Below, one piece after another: positions 17,261 to 26,239 of a DNA stretch of 64,000 nucleotides. The notes under the pieces are model-generated. The model did no database searches, was not told the DNA's origin, and saw only the letters and a list, made by a program, of their open reading frames with translations. Both the position numbers and the translations under genes were made by a program. The DNA is from CAYUWG01 sp964448285 (GTDB lineage Bacteria > Bacteroidota > Ignavibacteria > SZUA-365). Location of the stretch: assembly GCA_964448285.1 (NCBI GenBank), contig CAYUWG010000003.1, positions 40,459 to 104,458 on the forward strand, given 5' to 3'. Each line of letters begins with the position of its first letter. Position 1 is the first letter of the stretch.

Positions 17261-18697
17261 TTATGGATGAAGTTCGAGTATTCTCCTCACCACACCGTCC
17301 GCGCTCTTCACACAATCCCCCACCGATACGCCGCCTCGGTAATTCGCACAGAAGAATAATCCCGGGAACTCCATTTCCGCTTCGTCGAGCGCTGCCATGC
17401 GCTCGAGGTGTTCGAGTGTGTATTGCGGAATCGCGCGCTCCCATTGCGTTACGTGGATGAACTCCGCCTTCAACGGCGTGCCGAGCAGGTCGCGCAACTC
17501 GCTGAGGACGAAATCAAGGAGTTTCTCACGAGGGAGAAGTGCGTTGTCGGGATTGCGCATGCCGCCGACGAAAGATGTGAGAGAAACGATCTCCCCCTCA
17601 TTGCCAAGAACGGGGATGAGGGATGGTTGAGACTGCTTCGCTCTGTTCGCACTGACAGGCAAACGGTCCGTGAAGATCGTCGAGGAGAAGATCGTCCCAA
17701 GGATGCCGCGCCGTTCTTTCTCCGGGATAAGAAAGCCGAAGCCGTCCAGCGGATGCATTCCCGGTTCGCGTTTGAACGCCGTGATGACAACGGCAACCGG
17801 GGGATAGGGAATCGGTTCGAGCGCACGCGCCGCTTCCGGTGCGAGGTCGTTGCAGAGCGATGCGGCCGCTCCTGCCTGCGTTGCGAGCACGAGTACGCGC
17901 GATGCGTAACGCGCTTCACCCGCCGTAACGACGAAACCGTCCACGGTCTTTTCGATCCGCGTCACGAGCACGTCGGCATGCTTTCGCACGATTGCATGAG
18001 CGAGTGCATCGGTGAGCGTCTGCATGCCGTCGCGGAAGGAGAACATCTTTGCGGCCTGCTTCGATTGCTCGCCGCGCTGCCTTCGTTCCTTCGCACCCTT
18101 GATTTGTCCTTTGATGAGGCTTCCATACTTCTGCTCCAACTCGAACAGCTTCGGAAACGCCGCGCGAACGGCAAGTCTCTCCGGATCGCCTGCGTACACT
18201 CCTGCGACGAACGGATTGATCGCGTAGTCGAGCATCTCTTGCCCGAGTCGTCGCCTGACGAATTGCGCCACGCTTTCATTCGCATCCCGTGGGGCCGGCG
18301 GGATGAACGGCTCGCGTAGGAGACGGAGCTTCGTGCCGAATGAAAACAGCGGCGTTGCAAAGAACGCGGGCGGCGACATCGGAAGCGGCACGAGCTTTCC
18401 GTTTTTCAGTATGAAGCGCTTCTTCGATGCTTCGCTCGCATAGAGCTTGCGGTCATCGAGACCAAGTTCTGTGATAAGCTCGGTCAGAATCGGCGTCGTT
18501 TCGAGCGTGCTGTTGGGACCGGCTTCCGTGAGGTATCCGTCGATGCGCCGGCTTCGAATCGCACCGCCGAAGAGCTGCAATTTCTCCAACAACAACACGT
18601 CGCGTCCCTGCTTCTGCAGCATGTATGCCGTAGTGAGACCGGAAATCCCTCCACCGATGATAATCACGTCTGCGTTCTTCGATACACTTGCGTTCAT
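17261..18697 (-). CDS. hemG: Protoporphyrinogen oxidase (HemY/PPOX type)
   Basis: The protein oxidises protoporphyrinogen IX to protoporphyrin IX, the step before ferrochelatase. It opens with the FAD-binding Rossmann motif IIIGGGISGLTTAYML and the phrase LLLEKLQLFGGAIRS, continues with GPNSTLETTP, and ends with the second FAD motif (YRGGVSVGDCVKSA), all typical of oxygen-dependent PPOX. I chose ATG at 18697 over the TTG ten codons upstream because the dinucleotide-binding motif then lies at the usual distance. It is on the same strand as hemH, separated only by the four-helix-bundle gene. Confidence 0.9.
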   Translation of the reverse strand: MNASVSKNADVIIIGGGISGLTTAYMLQKQGRDVLLLEKLQLFGGAIRSRRIDGYLTEAGPNSTLETTPILTELITELGLDDRKLYASEASKKRFILKNGKLVPLPMSPPAFFATPLFSFGTKLRLLREPFIPPAPRDANESVAQFVRRRLGQEMLDYAINPFVAGVYAGDPERLAVRAAFPKLFELEQKYGSLIKGQIKGAKERRQRGEQSKQAAKMFSFRDGMQTLTDALAHAIVRKHADVLVTRIEKTVDGFVVTAGEARYASRVLVLATQAGAAASLCNDLAPEAARALEPIPYPPVAVVITAFKREPGMHPLDGFGFLIPEKERRGILGTIFSSTIFTDRLPVSANRAKQSQPSLIPVLGNEGEIVSLTSFVGGMRNPDNALLPREKLLDFVLSELRDLLGTPLKAEFIHVTQWERAIPQYTLEHLERMAALDEAEMEFPGLFFCANYRGGVSVGDCVKSADGVVRRILELHP

Positions 18698-18822
18698 AGG
18701 GATATACTGGTAAGCATCAAAATTCAAAACTCAAAACGTAAACAAAACTCAAATTGCATATTGCAAACAAATTTCAATGTCCAAATTCCTATATCGCCAG
18801 AGTGTATCATCATGATTGAAAT

Positions 18823-19173
18823 TCATTTTGACTTTTCGATGATGGCAGAGAATATCTTAAGCAGTTCCGTTGCTTCATTATGAAGGGCTTGTACTTCCGG
18901 AGGAGCTTCCGTGTTTGTTTCAACAACCAAACGCAACCAGTAGCGACTTTCCTTCGCTTCCTTACGACATATACGGACATGCATAAGAAAGTCTTTCTTC
19001 CCCAGCGACTCATTTGCTTCGATGTAGTTCGCACCGACAGAGCTTGACGAACGAAGTAGCTGTTTCACGTACACTGCATTTGAAAGTGTGCGAACAAGCT
19101 TTTTGCTGACAACTGCGACCTGTCTCGCAAATTGGAAAGTCCGTTCTTCGAGATCATATTTCTTATCGCTCAC
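18823..19173 (-). CDS. Four-helix-bundle protein of the 23S rRNA intervening-sequence family
   Basis: The 116-residue protein matches the four-helix-bundle (S23/TIGR02436) family: FQFARQVAVVSKKLVRTL, LLRSSSSVGANYIEANES, KKDFLMHVRICRKEAKESR and YWLRLVVET are its signature segments. Members occur inside 23S rRNA insertions and, as here, alone in intergenic DNA. The function is unknown. The gene lies between hemH and hemG, in AT-rich sequence with short repeats of ACTCAAA, which suggests insertion into a haem gene pair. The start follows a weak ribosome-binding site. Confidence 0.85.
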   Translation of the reverse strand: MSDKKYDLEERTFQFARQVAVVSKKLVRTLSNAVYVKQLLRSSSSVGANYIEANESLGKKDFLMHVRICRKEAKESRYWLRLVVETNTEAPPEVQALHNEATELLKIFSAIIEKSK

Positions 19174-19223
19174 GATGTCTTTGATATTCGGTAGTGGTGA
19201 TTTGAAATGTTGTATGAGATTTG

Positions 19224-20240
19224 CTATCCGTGATCTGAGATTTTTTCGCCTCGTTCCATTCGCTCGATGATCTGGTCGGCGAGCGCTTTGATATATCCCG
19301 GATGATCGTTGAGCGCCGGCATGACGTGAAAGTTCTCGATACCCGCATGGGTCGCCTCTTTGCGGAGTTCGATGTTCAGTTCATGCAGCGTCTCGATGTG
19401 TTCGGTGACGAACGCGATCGGGATCACGAGCAAATCCCTGACTCCGGTCGATGCAAGCTCCACGGTCTTCACAACGGTGTTCGGTTCGAGCCATTTCGCC
19501 GGACCCACTTTGCTCTGAAAACTCAAATGATACGGCAAGTCGCGGCCGCGTACGTCCATCACCGCTTCCATCGTTTCCCTGATCTGGTGCGAATACGGGT
19601 CGCCTTCTTCCACGAACGAGACGGGCGTTCCGTGCGCGCTGAACAGCAGTGTCACGTTGCGCCGCCGTTCTTCCGGGAAGAGCCGCAATCCCTCATCGAT
19701 ACGCGCGTCGATCGCTGCGATGTATTCGGCGTGACGCGGGTAAGCCTTCACGCTCTTCACTTTGAATGCATGGTTCCCTCTTTCGCGATGAAGATCACGC
19801 CACGTTTTGAAGCACGAACCGGAGGTCGTCTTCGAGTAATGCGGGTAAAGCGGCATGAGGAAGACGTGCGTGAATCGCGCCCGGTGAAGATTCTCCATCG
19901 CTTCATGGATGAACGGATGCCAGTAACTGAAACCGACTTCGACACGCACGCGCAGTGCCGTGCCGTAACGACCCGCCAACGCGGACTCCAGCGCTTTCGC
20001 CTGATCCCACGACAGCTCTGCGATAGGCGACTTTCCGCCGATCATCGCATAGTTCTGCACGACGGTTTTCGAACGCACCTTCGCGATGAGCCATGCCAAT
20101 GGCCTCCGCGCAAACTCCATCGGCCCGAATGAAATGATCTCGCGATCGTTGAAAAGATTCTGCAGGAACGGTCGCACTGCATCGAGCGAGGTTGGGCCTC
20201 CCATGTTCAACAGCACGATTCCGAGGTTATCGATTTTCAT
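19224..20240 (-). CDS. hemH: Ferrochelatase
   Basis: It inserts Fe2+ into protoporphyrin IX to give protohaem. The 338-residue protein starts IGIVLLNMGGP-like (GIVLLNMGGPTSL) and has the conserved MRYSKPF-like region replaced by VRVEVGFSYWHPFIHEA. It has LLFSAHGTPVSFVEEGDPY with the catalytic His, and FVTEHIETLHELNIE with a conserved Glu pair near the C-terminus. ATG at 20240 is preferred to the TTG two codons upstream. It begins within ten bases of the end of the aminotransferase gene and is followed by the four-helix-bundle gene and hemG. Confidence 0.92.
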   Translation of the reverse strand: MKIDNLGIVLLNMGGPTSLDAVRPFLQNLFNDREIISFGPMEFARRPLAWLIAKVRSKTVVQNYAMIGGKSPIAELSWDQAKALESALAGRYGTALRVRVEVGFSYWHPFIHEAMENLHRARFTHVFLMPLYPHYSKTTSGSCFKTWRDLHRERGNHAFKVKSVKAYPRHAEYIAAIDARIDEGLRLFPEERRRNVTLLFSAHGTPVSFVEEGDPYSHQIRETMEAVMDVRGRDLPYHLSFQSKVGPAKWLEPNTVVKTVELASTGVRDLLVIPIAFVTEHIETLHELNIELRKEATHAGIENFHVMPALNDHPGYIKALADQIIERMERGEKISDHG

Positions 20241-20249
20241 CAGCAACCA

Positions 20250-21407
20250 TTATGCAAGCAGTTTCCGCAGGCGGCGCAACCCTTCCTGAAGCGTTTCCGG
20301 TTGAAGCAAAAGACTGAGCACGAAGAGGTTGTGTTCTTCGAAATCGTAGAAGAAGCCCGGATGGACGAGCACGTGTTCGCGTTCGAGCACGGCAAGAGCG
20401 AAGCGCTCATCTTTCTCATCGATTTGAACGACCGCCGACCAGCCGCCTTCGACGGGAAACACGGATGCGTTTCCATCCAGCATGTCGCAGACGATCTGGT
20501 GATTCATCCGGCAGCGGTCGCGGATTTGCTCCTGCATACGGTTGCGGATACCGAACAACTCCGGCAGAGCACATTGAACGGGTGTGCCGACCGAGAGATA
20601 GGTATCCGCGATGAGGTCGAGTCCGGCGCGGGCTTCTGCGGCAAGGGGTTCGGGCCCTCGCGTGATGATCCAACCGAGTTTGATCTGCGGCAGGGCTAAG
20701 GATTTCGAAAGTCCGTTCAACACGAAGACCATCGCTTCATCGGCTCCTTCCAGTGCGGACGCAGGTTCGAAGCCGGGGTCGAAGCGATAGTCGAAGAACA
20801 CTTCATCGACGACGAGAGGAACGGAGCGCCGGTCGCTCAGTGCGGCCATACGCTCGCGTTCTTCGCGCGTCACGTACGAGCCTGTCGGATTGTTCGGATT
20901 GATGAGCACGAGTGCGCGCGTGCGGTCGGTAATCTGCTCTTCGATGGATTCGAAATCGATGCGCCACACTCCCCGGTCATTCGCGAGTGCGTAGTGATCG
21001 AGTTCTACTTTTTCCATTGCTGCGAGAAACTCCAACAGCGGATACGCCGGCCGGGGAACGAGCACGCGGTCACCCGGGTCGCAGAGCAACTTGAAGAGCC
21101 ACGAGTACCCTTCGCTCGTGCTCGAAGTGAGATGGATATGGTCGGGCGGGATGATGATTCCGCTATCGGCATAGTAGCGCGATACAGCTTCGCGCGCGGA
21201 GAGCATGCCTCGTGGCAACGGCTCGTAACGAACGATCTCAGGCGTCGCAAGTGCGCGGCGGATGCGCTCGACGGGAAAGCTCAAGCCAACCTTCGTCGGA
21301 TTCGAGACGGTCAGGTCGATGATCTCGAAGCCGTCCTGCCGCTTGCGCTGGAGGAGCTTGGTCAATTCATTCGGCAGTGTATCCCATTGAAGTCGGGAGG
21401 AAAACAT
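20250..21407 (-). CDS. PLP-dependent aminotransferase, class I/II
   Basis: The 385-residue protein has the class I fold: substrate-binding LTVSNPTKVGLSFP, the strand INPNNPTGSYVTRE, VVDEVFFDYRFDPG, and the PLP Lys in NGLSKSLALPQIKLGW (about residue 233). It probably transfers amino groups between an amino acid and an oxo acid; the substrate cannot be told from sequence. It lies directly upstream of hemH, with the two genes almost touching. No link to haem synthesis is known for this family, so the pairing may be only transcriptional. Confidence 0.85.
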   Translation of the reverse strand: MFSSRLQWDTLPNELTKLLQRKRQDGFEIIDLTVSNPTKVGLSFPVERIRRALATPEIVRYEPLPRGMLSAREAVSRYYADSGIIIPPDHIHLTSSTSEGYSWLFKLLCDPGDRVLVPRPAYPLLEFLAAMEKVELDHYALANDRGVWRIDFESIEEQITDRTRALVLINPNNPTGSYVTREERERMAALSDRRSVPLVVDEVFFDYRFDPGFEPASALEGADEAMVFVLNGLSKSLALPQIKLGWIITRGPEPLAAEARAGLDLIADTYLSVGTPVQCALPELFGIRNRMQEQIRDRCRMNHQIVCDMLDGNASVFPVEGGWSAVVQIDEKDERFALAVLEREHVLVHPGFFYDFEEHNLFVLSLLLQPETLQEGLRRLRKLLA

Positions 21408-21465
21408 GTGTGAAAATACGAAAGCCCTTGCGCTCTGTCCTCATGCCGTGGTCACGATCCAACTC

Positions 21466-22626
21466 TTATCGAATGTGCGCTGAGAATGAACCGGTGACTC
21501 CGATGAGAAATGCTCTTCGCATCGAACCTGAAGATGCACGATGGAACGAAAGCCCGACGTGTTCGGAGAGGTATCGAAGGAGCGCACTGTCGGTGTGTGA
21601 TGCGGCGAGTTTGAATGCGCCGCTCAGATGCAGCGAAAAGGCATACGTCGGTTCCATGCGCCAGAAGTAAGTGTTACGCAAACTGCCCGTTGCAAACCCG
21701 ACGAGTTCCAGTACCGTGAATCGCCAGCCCTTATGAATCGACACGGTATTGTCCGCCTTCCCTCGCACCACGTTTTCCCACACCTTCATTTCGCCGGAAG
21801 GAGTTCGATACGTAACGCCTGTCCCTACCAAGTAACGCAGCAGCAATGCGCGCGCGTCCTGTTCATACTCGAAGGAAGCAAGCTCGATTTCATACGAGCC
21901 GCTTCTCGCGTTCAAACCGGCCTTCATGGCGATACCCATTGTCGCGGTGCGTTCTAATGCATGCGCGACGTCGGAAGAGAGGAACTGCGCTGAATACCCT
22001 ATCGATGCATGTGCAAACGGCGTGAACGTATCCCGCTCGATCCAAGCAAGGAGCGGTACGGACAAAAGAAAGCCATAGTCGTATGAACCGATTCCGGTTT
22101 CATCTCTTCGTATCTCAGAATCCGAGCGGTAGGTATATCCGGACGAGTGAAATCCCATGCCAGCATGAAGGCGAATCTGCTTCCATTCAGAGCCGAAGCT
22201 GAAAGCGAATGAATGATGTTCTTCGAGCCATGCTGTTTCGTGTCCCGGTTCTTCCCGCCATTCAAGCTCAGACGACATGGAGCGGTACGCCAATCCGACG
22301 TCGATGGGGAAAGCCTCGAACCAACCATCGAACCGATACGCTGCACTGGCGACGAAGGCCGAGGCTCCTGTGAATCGATTGTTGCGGTCGAATGCAAGCT
22401 CCGGCCTGTCGTGAAATCCCAGAGAGATAAAGCCACCCGCTGCGCCATTCCCTGCATGCGCGGGATTCAGAAAAGGGAGAAACGGATCATGCGAGAATGA
22501 CGCGACGCCGGCTCCTCCCATTCCCAGGATTTGCGGAGAAGGAGGATTCACAAAAGCATCGTAGTTGAAAGAAGACTGCGCGCGGCAGACGGTAAGTGAA
22601 GCAAGGATGACAATGAGATGCTTCAT
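21466..22626 (-). CDS. PorV-like outer-membrane beta-barrel protein
   Basis: The 386-residue protein has a signal peptide (MKHLIVILASLTVCRAQ) and then PSPQILGMGGAGVASFSHDPF. This resembles the start of PorV/PorQ/UPF0164 barrels, where the early Gly-rich and NPA segments (LNPAHAGNG) are typical. The rest alternates as transmembrane strands. PorV-like proteins escort T9SS cargo, so it may be linked to the T9SS cargo in this window; that is inference. The start was moved to ATG at 22626 (20th codon of the longest frame), because the signal peptide begins there. Confidence 0.65.
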   Translation of the reverse strand: MKHLIVILASLTVCRAQSSFNYDAFVNPPSPQILGMGGAGVASFSHDPFLPFLNPAHAGNGAAGGFISLGFHDRPELAFDRNNRFTGASAFVASAAYRFDGWFEAFPIDVGLAYRSMSSELEWREEPGHETAWLEEHHSFAFSFGSEWKQIRLHAGMGFHSSGYTYRSDSEIRRDETGIGSYDYGFLLSVPLLAWIERDTFTPFAHASIGYSAQFLSSDVAHALERTATMGIAMKAGLNARSGSYEIELASFEYEQDARALLLRYLVGTGVTYRTPSGEMKVWENVVRGKADNTVSIHKGWRFTVLELVGFATGSLRNTYFWRMEPTYAFSLHLSGAFKLAASHTDSALLRYLSEHVGLSFHRASSGSMRRAFLIGVTGSFSAHIR

Positions 22627-22775
22627 GCGGAAGTATTGCGAATTCCAAGATGGCATCAAATGCGCACACTGCCGGAGATGCATCAGAGTATGAGAACGGT
22701 TGGATTTACTCTACGATCGAATCTGCACGATGAACATTTCATTGCTTCAATCAGAGAGAGTATTTTTCGAGAGCG

Positions 22776-23150
22776 ATGAGCCAAGATCTTTCAGCACGTT
22801 TTCACTCACTTCGATTCTCGGTCACACTATTGATCCTGCTTTGTCTCTTTGGATCAATGATCGTGAACTGCGATGAGGCGCTTCCTTCGAAGATGAATGA
22901 ACAGCAGAATTCCTGCTGCTCATCGACGGAGCCTGAACGAGACACTTCATCGGAGCATAGTGAAGAATCAGCCTGTGCGTTTCCCTGCTGGTCTTGCAAC
23001 TGCCCGACACGAATCACCTTAACGCTCTCTCCCGCTTCAAGTATTCTCGCTCTCACTGAGACGGCGACCCTTCCCATAGAAGATTTTCTTTTCAACTCCA
23101 GTATCGATCCTACCGGATTTTTCCACCCTCCGAGAATCGGGCACTCCTGA
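22776..23150 (+). CDS. Small Cys-rich exported protein upstream of a TonB receptor
   Basis: The 124-residue product has one hydrophobic segment near residues 14-31, Asp/Glu/Ser-rich sequence, and Cys clusters NSCCSST and ACAFPCWSCNCP. It ends with IDPTGFFHPPRIG. The position, size and ending resemble small DUF6660-type proteins that precede TonB receptors in Bacteroidota. Cys clusters suggest metal binding. It is 40 bases from the receptor and probably in its operon. The function is unknown. Confidence 0.55.
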   Translation: MSQDLSARFHSLRFSVTLLILLCLFGSMIVNCDEALPSKMNEQQNSCCSSTEPERDTSSEHSEESACAFPCWSCNCPTRITLTLSPASSILALTETATLPIEDFLFNSSIDPTGFFHPPRIGHS

Positions 23151-23190
23151 CCCATTCCACTTTTTTCCACTTTCTTTCAGGAGAATCTTT

Positions 23191-25431
23191 ATGAAACTGA
23201 CAGGCATTATGCTTGCCGTTTTTCTCATGGCTTTATCTCATGAAGTCACCGCACAGCGTGTCCGTGGAAAGGTCACCGATGCGGATGGGGCGCCATTATC
23301 GAATGTCAACATCCTTCTTCAAGGAACGCAGCGCGGAACGGCGACGAACGATCGCGGCGCTTTCAACATCGAGATGTCGTCTTCTGCGCGAACACTCATC
23401 TTCAGTCACGTCGCCTATGAACCTGACACGATAACGGTTCTCGGCGATACCGTTCTTACCATAACGCTGAACAAAGCGCGAACGACCGAGACCGTCGAAG
23501 TCACCGGCAATCGGCCTTCGACCTACATCGCGAACAGCGCTATCAAGACGGAAGTCGTTACGGATGAAGAGTTGAAGAATGCACCATGCTGCGATCTCTC
23601 AGGCTGCTTCAGTACTACGTCATCCGTTGAGGTTGCCGTTGCCGATGTCATCACGGACATGCGTGAGTTGCGCATGATCGGTCTTGCCGGAGTTTATACA
23701 CAAGTGCTGATCGATAACACTCCCTGGATGATGCAGGGATTGAATTCCTCAAGCGGATTGAATTTCATTCCCGGTCCGTTGATCGATAAGATGTACATCG
23801 TCAAAGGCGCGAATTCCGTTCTTCACGGCTATGAATCCATCAGCGGACAGGTTAACGTTTTGCTCAAGGAAGGCGACGAGACGGACGCGCTCTTCGCGAA
23901 TGTCTTTACGAACAGCTTTCTCGAAAAGCAATTCAACCTGCACGCATCGCAAGGCTTCGGTTTGTGGAGTGCCGTAGCTGCGGCGCATTCGGTGCAGCAA
24001 GCGGACCGCATCGACCAGGACGGAAACGGCTTCTTAGATACGCCGCTGATTACGCGATACCTGCTTTACAACAAGTGGAAATATCTCGACGAGGAAGACG
24101 GCGTCTCTTTTCGCATCGCATTGAAATACACCGACGAAGACCGCGTCGGCGGACAGCGGACGTACGATCCATCGCGCCATCGTCTTTCTTCAAGTATTTA
24201 CGGGCAACGACTCCACGCGAAGCGTTTCGAAATCTACAGCAAGACCGAGATCCTCTACGATGAAGCCGAACGTCTGAACATCCACTCTGGCGCAGCTCGC
24301 CATCGACTCGCTTCGGTATTCGGAACGACGCAGTATGATGCGACGCAAACCTCTGCCTTCGTCGATGCTTCGTACAGACTGGAAATCGCGGCTGAGAATG
24401 CGCTCACATTCGGCGCATCGTTCCGTTTTCTCAACATCGACGAAGACGTGCGGTTCGATTTCAATCTGCACAACAAGACCTACGACGGTCTGTACGAGAC
24501 GAAGGAAAGCCTCCCCGGTGTGTTCGTCGAAAACACCATGGAGCTTTTCGATGACCGGATGACCATTCTCACCGGCCTTCGTTATGATTACCACTCGATT
24601 CACGGTTCAATCCTGACACCGCGTGCGCTCATGCGTTACGCACTCGACGACTTCACGACGGTCCGGCTCACCGCAGGCATCGGCGCTCGCTCTCCCTATG
24701 TCCTTAGTGAGAACGCGGCATTGCTGGCAAGTTCGCGAGACCTCTCATTCCCTGCGGACGCCCGGCTTGAACGTGCTGTGAATCTCGGCTCGAGCATCAC
24801 GCACACGTTTTCCTTTTTCGAAGGGAGCGCAACGGCAACCATCGATGCTTTTCACACCCGCTTCCTCAAACAACTCATCGCCGATTACGACAGCAGCCCG
24901 GAGCGCATTGCATTCCGCTACCTCGACAACAGCTCGTTCTCGAACAATATCGTTATCGAGTTGAGCATGAGTGCTTCGGAGAATTTCAATTCCAAGATCG
25001 CGTGGACATTCTCCGAAGCGTTCGAAACGGGAGAAAGCATCAGGCGAGCAATCCCATTCATCGAGAAGCACAAAGTATTAATCTCAGCGAAGCAGCGGTT
25101 CGGTGGGAGCGGTTTCAGTCTGACCGGATCGTTGGAGTGGCATGGGCGCCAGCAATTACCGGACATGGCCTCCTATCCGGCTGAACTGCGCATGACGTCG
25201 CCAAGCCCGGACTTCACGATGATCAACATTCAGGCAACGCACGCATGGGATTGGTTCGAACTCTACGGAGGGATCGAGAACATTCTCGACTTCCGCCAGG
25301 CAAATCCGATCATCAATGCAGCACGTCCGTTCGAACGATACTTCGAACCGACGTTCGCATGGGGGCCGGTGAAAGGCCGCGAGTTGTACTTAGGCCTTCG
25401 GGCTTACCTGCAAACGTGGAGCAATGAATGA
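23191..25431 (+). CDS. TonB-dependent outer-membrane receptor
   Basis: The 746-residue receptor has a signal peptide (to about residue 22), a carboxypeptidase-regulatory-like domain (VRGKVTDADGAPLSNVNILL, about 24-100), a plug (about 105-230) and a 22-strand barrel. The plug carries APCCDLSGCFSTTSSVEV, with Cys133, Cys134 and Cys139. This APCC(D/N)L signature marks a receptor subgroup often next to metal-related genes; copper or another soft metal is a guess. The Cys-rich gene just upstream supports metal uptake. The start follows AGGAG. Confidence 0.85.
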   Translation: MKLTGIMLAVFLMALSHEVTAQRVRGKVTDADGAPLSNVNILLQGTQRGTATNDRGAFNIEMSSSARTLIFSHVAYEPDTITVLGDTVLTITLNKARTTETVEVTGNRPSTYIANSAIKTEVVTDEELKNAPCCDLSGCFSTTSSVEVAVADVITDMRELRMIGLAGVYTQVLIDNTPWMMQGLNSSSGLNFIPGPLIDKMYIVKGANSVLHGYESISGQVNVLLKEGDETDALFANVFTNSFLEKQFNLHASQGFGLWSAVAAAHSVQQADRIDQDGNGFLDTPLITRYLLYNKWKYLDEEDGVSFRIALKYTDEDRVGGQRTYDPSRHRLSSSIYGQRLHAKRFEIYSKTEILYDEAERLNIHSGAARHRLASVFGTTQYDATQTSAFVDASYRLEIAAENALTFGASFRFLNIDEDVRFDFNLHNKTYDGLYETKESLPGVFVENTMELFDDRMTILTGLRYDYHSIHGSILTPRALMRYALDDFTTVRLTAGIGARSPYVLSENAALLASSRDLSFPADARLERAVNLGSSITHTFSFFEGSATATIDAFHTRFLKQLIADYDSSPERIAFRYLDNSSFSNNIVIELSMSASENFNSKIAWTFSEAFETGESIRRAIPFIEKHKVLISAKQRFGGSGFSLTGSLEWHGRQQLPDMASYPAELRMTSPSPDFTMINIQATHAWDWFELYGGIENILDFRQANPIINAARPFERYFEPTFAWGPVKGRELYLGLRAYLQTWSNE

Positions 25432-25471
25432 ACCTCCAGATTCGTTCATGCGTCGTTCGCGTTCAAGCTGA

Positions 25472-25912
25472 TTACGCCTGTGCATTCAGGTCGTAGTTCA
25501 CCATCCAGTTGATACCGAATCTGTCTGCGAACATGCCGAAGTACGCGCCCCAAAACGTATCGCCCATCGGCATGATGACCTGACCGCCTTCGGAGAGACC
25601 GTTGAAGAATCTGTCCGCATCCTCTCTTGAATCAGGATTGATGGAGATGGAGAAGTTGTTTCCGACTACCGTTGGCGGCCCGAATGCATCCGAACTGTCA
25701 CTTCCCATCAACACGGTTTCCGTACTGATAGGCAAGCTTACGTGCATGAGTTTGTTCTTATCGCTGTCCGGGACAGGCGGCATTCCTTCCTGTGGCGGCA
25801 TTTCCCCGAACCGCCCGAGAGAGGAGAACTCGCCGCCGAAAACGGATTTGTAAAAGTTGAATGCTTCTTCACAGTTGCCGTTGAATGTGAGATAGACGTT
25901 CACTGTCGTCAT
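25472..25912 (-). CDS. VOC-family (PhnB/glyoxalase-like) protein
   Basis: The 146-residue protein begins TTVNVYLTFNGNCEEAFNFY and contains VFGGEFSSLGRF, LPISTETVLMGSD and FWGAYFGMFADRFGINWM. These mark the PhnB-like branch of the vicinal-oxygen-chelate superfamily. Such proteins are often metalloenzymes or resistance proteins, but many have no known substrate. ATG at 25912 is preferred to a longer frame because an AAGGA site precedes it and the family starts here. It is on the minus strand, convergent with the TonB receptor. Confidence 0.85.
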   Translation of the reverse strand: MTTVNVYLTFNGNCEEAFNFYKSVFGGEFSSLGRFGEMPPQEGMPPVPDSDKNKLMHVSLPISTETVLMGSDSSDAFGPPTVVGNNFSISINPDSREDADRFFNGLSEGGQVIMPMGDTFWGAYFGMFADRFGINWMVNYDLNAQA

Positions 25913-26119
25913 GAGGTTTTTCCTTTCGTTCCTACTCGTGTGGCTTTTCGGCTTCGCCCCGTTTGTTGACGCGGGTTCTGGTCTCCGCAAAAGATATGAT
26001 ATGAAATGAGCGTCTTGTTTTCCGAACTGATACCCCGGTGAGACGAATGATGTCATCTGCATTCGCTTCAAGTCATCATTCACTGCAAAGAAAATCAAGT
26101 GCCCATAGACACACAAAAC

Positions 26120-26224
26120 TCAGGATATCGTTGTCATCTTCCCAAAAGGCTTTGCCCATTCTTCATCCCCGATAACGCCGACGTGCATGTGCATATCGAT
26201 TCTTTTATCTCCATACGTGACCAT
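26120..26224 (-). pseudogene. Truncated N-terminus of an amidohydrolase-like protein
   Basis: A 34-codon frame starts with ATG after a very strong site (AAGGAGGG, six bases upstream) right behind the metallophosphoesterase stop. It reads MVTYGDKRIDMHMHVGVIGD and then 14 more residues. HxH followed by VGVIGD is the metal-binding opening of amidohydrolases (compare DMHxHVGLxGD). The frame stops soon after, and none of the three frames continues the family. It looks like a gene remnant that was once translated with its upstream partner; a functional micropeptide is less likely. Confidence 0.5.
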
Positions 26225-26239
26225 GCCATTCCCTCCTTG

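Noticed and set aside
17408..18319. Plus-strand 303-codon frame opposite hemG
   Set aside because: Antisense shadow of a certain protoporphyrinogen oxidase gene; Arg-rich and without family motifs.
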